A stretch of 9,041 nucleotides of DNA from an uncultured Gemmatimonadota bacterium (lineage in GTDB: Bacteria; Gemmatimonadota; Gemmatimonadetes; Gemmatimonadales; Gemmatimonadaceae). Positions 5,788 through 9,041 of the stretch are shown here, in pieces (the first letter of the stretch is position 1; every line of letters starts with the position of its first letter). Location: the NCBI GenBank assembly GCA_946478895.1, contig CAMLDY010000104.1, positions 1-9,041 on the forward strand. The letters are read 5' to 3'. The position numbers and the translations under genes are program-made. Under the pieces are notes generated by a model that was given only the letters and a program-made list of their open reading frames with translations, did no database searches and was not told where the DNA came from.

Positions 5788-6702
5788 ATGACACGTCTCT
5801 ATCGCATCGTCACCGCATTTCTTTTCCTCACCGCGATCGCTGCGCCGCCGCTGCTACACGCGCAACAGGCAAAGGCGCCCGAGGTGCTTTTCCGCCTCGA
5901 CGACATCGGGATGAATCACTCTGTGAACCTCGGCCTCGAGCAGGTCGCGAAGACCGGAATGCCTTTCTCGGCGACGGTGATGTTCATCGGCCCCTGGTAC
6001 CAGGAAGCGGTCGAGATTCTCAGGAAGTATCCACAAGTGACCGTCGGCGTGCACCTCGCGCTCAACTCCGAGTGGCGCGGTTACCGCTGGGGACCGGTGC
6101 TCGGCAAGGGCGGCGTGCCGTCGCTGACCGATAGCGTCGGTTATTTCCTGCCGTCGACGCGCGCGTTTCTCGCCAGCAATTACAAGCTCGACGAAGTCGA
6201 GCGAGAGCTGAGCGCGCAGGTGGAGCGCGCGATGAAGTCGGGTCTCAGGATCACCTTCGTGGATGCCCACATGGGAATGGCGTGGGCGACCCCGCAGCTG
6301 CGCGAGGTCATGGAGCGTGTCGCGAAGAAATACGGCCTCGGCATTTCGACCTACTTCGGGGAGTCGTACTACACCATCTGGGGCGTCGCGCCGACGGCGA
6401 AGAAATCGACACTGCTCGAGCATCTCGCCAAAGCGTCAGCGGACACCGTCAGTCTGATCGAGGTGCACGTCGCCGAGCGTACGCCGGAAATGGAAGCGAT
6501 CTATGACATGAACGCCGAGGCGCAGAACTCGCCCGACGCGGGGGTGGTCGCGCACCGGAACGCCGAGCTGCACGCGCTGCTTTCGCCGGAGCTGGCGGAG
6601 CTCGTGCGGTCGGGCAAGATCCGGCTGGTGACTTACCGCACCATGGTTGACCGTTTCGGGCTCGCCGGCATGAAGCGTCCACCCGACACGGAGAACCAAT
6701 AG
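5788..6702 (+). CDS. Exported YdjC/ChbG-HpnK-family carbohydrate deacetylase
   Basis: This is 304 residues from the ATG at 5788. A TTG directly before it is an alternative start. ChbG/HpnK enzymes are metal-dependent amidohydrolases that remove an N-acetyl group from chitooligosaccharides or a hopanoid sugar. Residues 1-27 form a signal peptide (hydrophobic core 8-22, likely cleavage after His-Ala-Gln), so this copy acts outside the cytoplasm, unlike cytoplasmic E. coli ChbG. The metal-site motifs are present: Leu-Asp38-Asp39-Ile-Gly-Met near the N-terminus, Val-Gly-Val-His89-Leu, and Val-Asp159-Ala-His161-Met. His227 lies in the Glu-Val-His-Val stretch, where the family's late histidine is expected. 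Gly-Met replaces the more usual residues after Asp39-Ile and His161. It is 33 bases after the MATE gene with no terminator between them, so the two are probably co-transcribed. The substrate is unknown. Confidence 0.85.
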   Translation: MTRLYRIVTAFLFLTAIAAPPLLHAQQAKAPEVLFRLDDIGMNHSVNLGLEQVAKTGMPFSATVMFIGPWYQEAVEILRKYPQVTVGVHLALNSEWRGYRWGPVLGKGGVPSLTDSVGYFLPSTRAFLASNYKLDEVERELSAQVERAMKSGLRITFVDAHMGMAWATPQLREVMERVAKKYGLGISTYFGESYYTIWGVAPTAKKSTLLEHLAKASADTVSLIEVHVAERTPEMEAIYDMNAEAQNSPDAGVVAHRNAELHALLSPELAELVRSGKIRLVTYRTMVDRFGLAGMKRPPDTENQ

Positions 6703-6728
6703 GCATGTAGTCGGGCCGGCGGTACTTC

Positions 6729-7103
6729 TCAGCCCGCGCCTGCGATCTCCTTCGACACTTCCCCGCTCGACGGCGTAAAGACATCGACCGCTAGCCTGAA
6801 GGTGCGCTGCTCGTTCGGATTCAACGCGCCGACGCTCACGATCTGCCGGGTGATCTCGCGGTGCTGCTCGTCGAGGATCGAGATCACCACCGAGTACTCC
6901 CACGCCTCGCCCGCGTCCGGATGTCTGATCGTTCCTTCGACGCGGAGCGGAGAGAAGCTCGGCGCCTCCCTCCGCTTCCGCTGGGAGTCGAATCTCAGAC
7001 TGTGATCACAGGCGGGACAGATCGTCGCGCTGGCGAGAATGGTCGCCTTGCAGTGCGGGCAGAGGCGCGCCTTACCCGGCGTGCCTACGCTCGTATTGAT
7101 CAC
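6729..7103 (-). CDS. Zinc-ribbon protein with a C-terminal beta-sandwich (FxLYD-like) domain
   Basis: This is 124 residues with a GTG start at 7103 that overlaps the TGA of the bactofilin gene by four bases (GTGA), so translation is coupled. Cys15-Pro-His-Cys18 and Cys29-Pro-Ala-Cys32 make a rubredoxin-knuckle zinc ribbon. After a basic linker (Arg42 to Arg45), residues 52-110 alternate as strands. They begin Leu-Arg-Val-Glu-Gly-Thr-Ile, include Val-Val-Ile-Ser-Ile-Leu-Asp-Glu, and end in Leu-Asn-Pro-Asn-Glu-Gln-Arg-Thr-Phe. This pattern resembles FxLYD-type domains. There is no signal peptide or membrane segment, so it is probably cytoplasmic. The overlap with the bactofilin gene suggests a partner or accessory of the bactofilin polymer. 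It converges on the deacetylase gene with 26 bases between the stop codons. Confidence 0.75.
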   Translation of the reverse strand: MINTSVGTPGKARLCPHCKATILASATICPACDHSLRFDSQRKRREAPSFSPLRVEGTIRHPDAGEAWEYSVVISILDEQHREITRQIVSVGALNPNEQRTFRLAVDVFTPSSGEVSKEIAGAG

Positions 7104-7609
7104 GATGCCCCGTTGCTCTCCGATCTCGGCCGCGCATGGCCCGCGGTCCCTTCATCCCAGCCGAAGGCAACGTTGCCGCGCATCCGTGATCCGCTGGCGA
7201 CGGTGAGCGAGCCCGCCTTGAGATCACCGGTGAGCACGCCGCTCGCCAGCAGCTCGACGCGCGACGCGGAATCGACGTTCCCCTCGAGCTCGCCACCGAT
7301 CGTAACGGTGTCGGCGCGCACCGATCCGGTGATCTTCGCGCCCGACTCGATGGTGAGATCGCCATCGACGTTGACATCACCCTTGAAGCGTCCGGCGATG
7401 CGAACGTGGCCCGCGCCTTCGATCTTGCCATCGATGGTTAGACCGGCCGCGATCACCGACTCCTTTCCTTCCCGTGCACGCGGTCTTACTGTCGGCTCGT
7501 AGGTCGGCATCGGAGTCGAAAACGAGTCTGTATCCTTTCTCGGAAGAGTCTCCGGCGCCAGCGGCGCTGCATCTTTGCGCTGGACGGTCTGCTCCTTGAA
7601 GATTGCCAT
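7100..7609 (-). CDS. Bactofilin (polymer-forming cytoskeletal protein)
   Basis: This is 169 residues. Bactofilins are bacterial cytoskeletal proteins that assemble without nucleotide into filaments on the inner face of the membrane and position envelope enzymes. Residues 1-50 are a disordered, Pro- and Lys-rich tail. The core at about 51-150 is a run of short strands with the bactofilin beta-helix periodicity: Ile-x-Gly-x-Ile-x-Gly, Val-x-Val-x-Gly-Asp-Leu-x-Ile, Ile-x-Gly-Ser-Val, Val-x-Ile-x-Gly-x-Leu-x-Gly-x-Val, Leu-Thr-Gly-Asp-Leu and Met-Arg-Gly-Asn-Val. Residues 151-169 are a short polar tail. The ATG is preceded by AGGAG (7620-7624 on the minus strand) with a 10-base gap. It is the first gene of a two-gene unit with the zinc-ribbon gene, and is divergent from the MDR oxidoreductase gene. 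Confidence 0.93.
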   Translation of the reverse strand: MAIFKEQTVQRKDAAPLAPETLPRKDTDSFSTPMPTYEPTVRPRAREGKESVIAAGLTIDGKIEGAGHVRIAGRFKGDVNVDGDLTIESGAKITGSVRADTVTIGGELEGNVDSASRVELLASGVLTGDLKAGSLTVASGSRMRGNVAFGWDEGTAGHARPRSESNGAS

Positions 7610-7763
7610 TGTTCAGTTGCTCCTGGTTTTAGTGTACGGCATCGCAAACTGACCCGATGCGCGTCACCAGGCAAGCTGAACCGCGTCACGTTTTTAGCTC
7701 AACCTTGGAACAACTTCGTTCGTCGAGCCAGATCATGAGTGCGTGTCCAGCGAGGATCCACCA
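7610..7763. promoter_or_regulatory. Divergent promoter region of the bactofilin and MDR genes
   Basis: These 154 bases separate the two start codons and must hold both promoters. CGCGTCAC occurs twice in the same orientation, at 7660-7667 and 7682-7689. The 22-base pitch is about two helical turns, as expected for paired protein-binding half-sites. No clear -35/-10 pair stands out on either strand. Confidence 0.4.
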
Positions 7764-8729
7764 ATGAAGGCTGCTGTCCTACATGCGCTTGGCAGTTCTC
7801 CTCGTTATCAAGAGTTTCCCGATCCCGAGCCAGGCGAGAACGAAGCAATCGTCCACATACGATCCGCCTCGTTGAAGAACATCGACAAGGCGATGGCGAG
7901 TGGATCCCACTACGACAGTCATCGGCGGCTGCCAGTCGTATGCGGGGCGGATGGCGTCGGCGTTCTGGATGATGGGACACGGGTGTTTTGCGGAGGGGCT
8001 CGACAACCATATGGCATGATGGCCGAGCGGGCTGTCGTGGCGCGCCGTCGATGTCTGCCTGTTCCTGATGATGTCGACGACGACACCGCTGCGGCATTGC
8101 CCAATCCTGCACTCTCGTCCTGGCTTCCGCTCATCTGGCGCGCGCGACTCAAGCAAGGCGAAACAGTCTTGATCCTCGGCGCGACCGGTGTGGCCGGCAA
8201 GCTCGCCATCCAGATCGCAAAGCACCTCGGTGCCGGACGCGTCGTCGCCGCCGGTCGAAATCGGGATGTTCTGGAAACACTGACTGATATCGGCGCGGAC
8301 GCGACGATTGCTCTCGACGAATCGGACCGAGAGCTGATCGCCGCATTTCAGCGCGAAACAAAGCGGAAGCGGTTCGACATCGTTCTCGACTACCTGTGGG
8401 GCCATCCGACGGAAATTTTGCTCGATGCCGTAGCAGGTGACGATGTGATGGCGGAGACTGCCGCGCTGCGTCTGGTCGAGATCGGTGAGATGGCTGGTCC
8501 AGCCATTTCACTTTCCGCCGCAGCGCTGCGCAGCGCAGGAATCGAGATCTACGGCAGCGGCGGTGGCAGCATCCCGCACACCGCCATCGTCGAAGCATTC
8601 CCGCAACTATGGACTCTGGCTTCCAGCGGCAAGTTGCGCATTGATATCGAGCCAGTCGCGCTTGCCGACATCGAAACGGCCTGGCGCCGCACTGATTTGC
8701 CGGGCCGCAGGATCGTCATTAAACCGTAG
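7764..8729 (+). CDS. Zinc-free MDR oxidoreductase (quinone-oxidoreductase-like)
   Basis: This is 321 residues from the ATG at 7764, chosen because Met-Lys-Ala-Ala-Val is the usual MDR N-terminus and GAGGA (7752-7756) lies 7 bases upstream. A GTG at 7743 would add seven residues with no merit. The protein has the two-domain MDR layout: a GroES-like N-terminal barrel (about 1-115), then a Rossmann fold with Ile-Leu-Gly139-Ala-Thr-Gly142-Val-Ala-Gly145 and Ala-Ala-Gly-Arg-Asn-Arg after the second strand, a pattern favouring NADPH. The catalytic-zinc Cys and the Gly-His-Glu motif of alcohol dehydrogenases are absent (Ser36-Leu-Lys-Asn-Ile-Asp41 and Cys60-Gly-Ala-Asp63 stand in their places), as is the structural-zinc Cys cluster. 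A quinone or enone reductase-type activity follows from family knowledge; the substrate is unknown. It appears to stand alone, divergent from the bactofilin unit. Confidence 0.88.
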   Translation: MKAAVLHALGSSPRYQEFPDPEPGENEAIVHIRSASLKNIDKAMASGSHYDSHRRLPVVCGADGVGVLDDGTRVFCGGARQPYGMMAERAVVARRRCLPVPDDVDDDTAAALPNPALSSWLPLIWRARLKQGETVLILGATGVAGKLAIQIAKHLGAGRVVAAGRNRDVLETLTDIGADATIALDESDRELIAAFQRETKRKRFDIVLDYLWGHPTEILLDAVAGDDVMAETAALRLVEIGEMAGPAISLSAAALRSAGIEIYGSGGGSIPHTAIVEAFPQLWTLASSGKLRIDIEPVALADIETAWRRTDLPGRRIVIKP

Positions 8730-8744
8730 AGGAGGCAATGAGCG

Positions 8745-8861
8745 ATGATCACCGAAAGTATCAATGAGGCGACGAAGCCGAATCCGCGGTTGCAGATGCT
8801 GGGCTGGCCGCGGGGGGTTGTCGAAGGACGGCAAGAACTGGGGAAGGCGACCTCGCCCTGA
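8745..8861 (+). CDS. Small ORF (38 aa) directly after the MDR gene, unknown
   Basis: AGGAGG (8730-8735) lies 9 bases before the ATG at 8745. The frame runs 38 codons to a TGA at 8859-8861, starting 15 bases after the MDR stop. The peptide is hydrophilic, with Lys-Pro-Asn-Pro-Arg-Leu-Gln-Met-Leu-Gly-Trp-Pro in the middle, and has no signal or membrane segment. The nearer ATG at 8738 gives only nine codons. It may be a genuine small protein or the 5' stub of a gene lost after a frameshift. I recognise no family. Confidence 0.3.
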   Translation: MITESINEATKPNPRLQMLGWPRGVVEGRQELGKATSP

Positions 8862-8893
8862 ATTACACCCGAATAGGTTAGAAAGACCTGCGG

Positions 8894-9041
8894 CTAACGT
8901 TTCGATGCAGTTCTGTCGAGTGCAGCGCCGAGTCCGCGTGCGAGCTTGACGGCGTCGTCGTTGGCCCAGAAATGCATGAAGAAGAGCTTCGGCTGCTCGG
9001 TCAACATGTGGGTGTGGAGAGCCGTGACTTCGATGTCGCTG
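8894..9041 (-). CDS. DUF1259 (LppY/LpqO-family) protein, C-terminal 48 residues
   Basis: The frame is open from the right edge of the window and ends with TAG at 8896-8894; the N-terminus lies beyond 9041. The visible residues include Val-Thr-Ala-Leu-His-Thr-His-Met-Leu, then Pro-Lys-Leu-Phe-Phe-Met-His-Phe-Trp-Ala-Asn-Asp-Asp-Ala and Leu-Ala-Arg-Gly-Leu-x-Ala-Ala-Leu-Asp. This is the conserved end of DUF1259, a family of usually exported proteins named after mycobacterial LppY and LpqO, with no settled biochemical role. The conserved histidines (in Leu-His-x-His-Met and Phe-Met-His-Phe-Trp) suggest metal binding. It converges on the MDR gene and the small ORF. Codon use matches the GC-rich flanks. 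Confidence 0.85.
   Translation of the reverse strand, partial: SDIEVTALHTHMLTEQPKLFFMHFWANDDAVKLARGLGAALDRTASKR

Noticed and set aside
5854..6903. Minus-strand open frames opposite the deacetylase gene
   Set aside because: Low-complexity basic products antisense to a well-supported gene with intact metal-site motifs.
6861..7502. Plus-strand open frame of 213 codons opposite the zinc-ribbon and bactofilin genes
   Set aside because: Arg/Ser/Pro/Thr-rich shadow. The minus strand carries recognisable bactofilin periodicity and a zinc ribbon with an SD-led start.
8490..8536. Two strong palindromes (17-base ATGGCTGG/CCAGCCAT and 14-base GCGCTGCGCAGCGC)
   Set aside because: Both lie inside the MDR coding sequence and are explained by Ala/Gly/Arg codons in GC-rich DNA. 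There is no sign of a regulatory role, although an mRNA hairpin is possible.
1..9041. CRISPR array, tRNA, rRNA, insertion sequence or prophage
   Set aside because: No regularly spaced repeats, cloverleaf, transposase, integrase or terminal inverted repeats were seen on either strand.

Overview
The window looks like chromosomal DNA of a GC-rich, Gram-negative-type environmental bacterium. The best guess is Gemmatimonadota or a relative. That rests on the style of the lipoprotein signal (an Ala-Cys-Ala-Glu-Ser-Pro-Thr stretch at the mature N-terminus), the bactofilin, the DUF1259 protein, and a short AraC-type regulator with a degenerate receiver-like N-terminus. No rRNA, tRNA, CRISPR array, transposase or phage gene is visible, so the taxonomic call is inference.

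Left edge (1-698): the C-terminal part of a ferritin-like protein runs in from outside the window. It is followed by about 350 bases without a convincing gene, which end in a clear intrinsic-terminator-like hairpin with a T run.

Middle-left (699-4152) is visibly less GC-rich than the rest and holds genes with no family I recognise. Three minus-strand genes, read right to left, encode a 330-residue predicted lipoprotein, a 168-residue secreted protein and a 147-residue four-helix membrane protein. The last two are separated by only 3 bases. Across a 662-base intergenic region lies a divergent AraC/HTH-type regulator. Its reading frame stops at a TAG in the middle of the second helix-turn-helix, but the missing C-terminus is intact in another frame immediately downstream.

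Middle-right (4360-6702) is ordinary GC-rich coding sequence: a MATE-family multidrug/cation antiporter and, 33 bases later, an exported YdjC/ChbG-HpnK-type carbohydrate deacetylase, probably one transcript. Convergent to it is a minus-strand pair, a bactofilin and a zinc-ribbon protein, whose ends overlap by four bases (GTGA).

Right edge (7764-9041): a zinc-free MDR oxidoreductase (quinone-oxidoreductase-like) reads away from the bactofilin, with a repeated 8-bp motif in the shared upstream region. It is followed by a 38-codon ORF with a strong ribosome binding site, and by the C-terminus of a DUF1259 (LppY/LpqO) protein entering on the minus strand.

I do not see a defence or biosynthetic system. 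The most interesting points are the displaced C-terminus of the regulator (an indel, or possibly a +1 recoding site at a TAG-C stop), the orphan envelope-protein cassette beside it, and the possible leaderless, operator-controlled start of the MATE gene.
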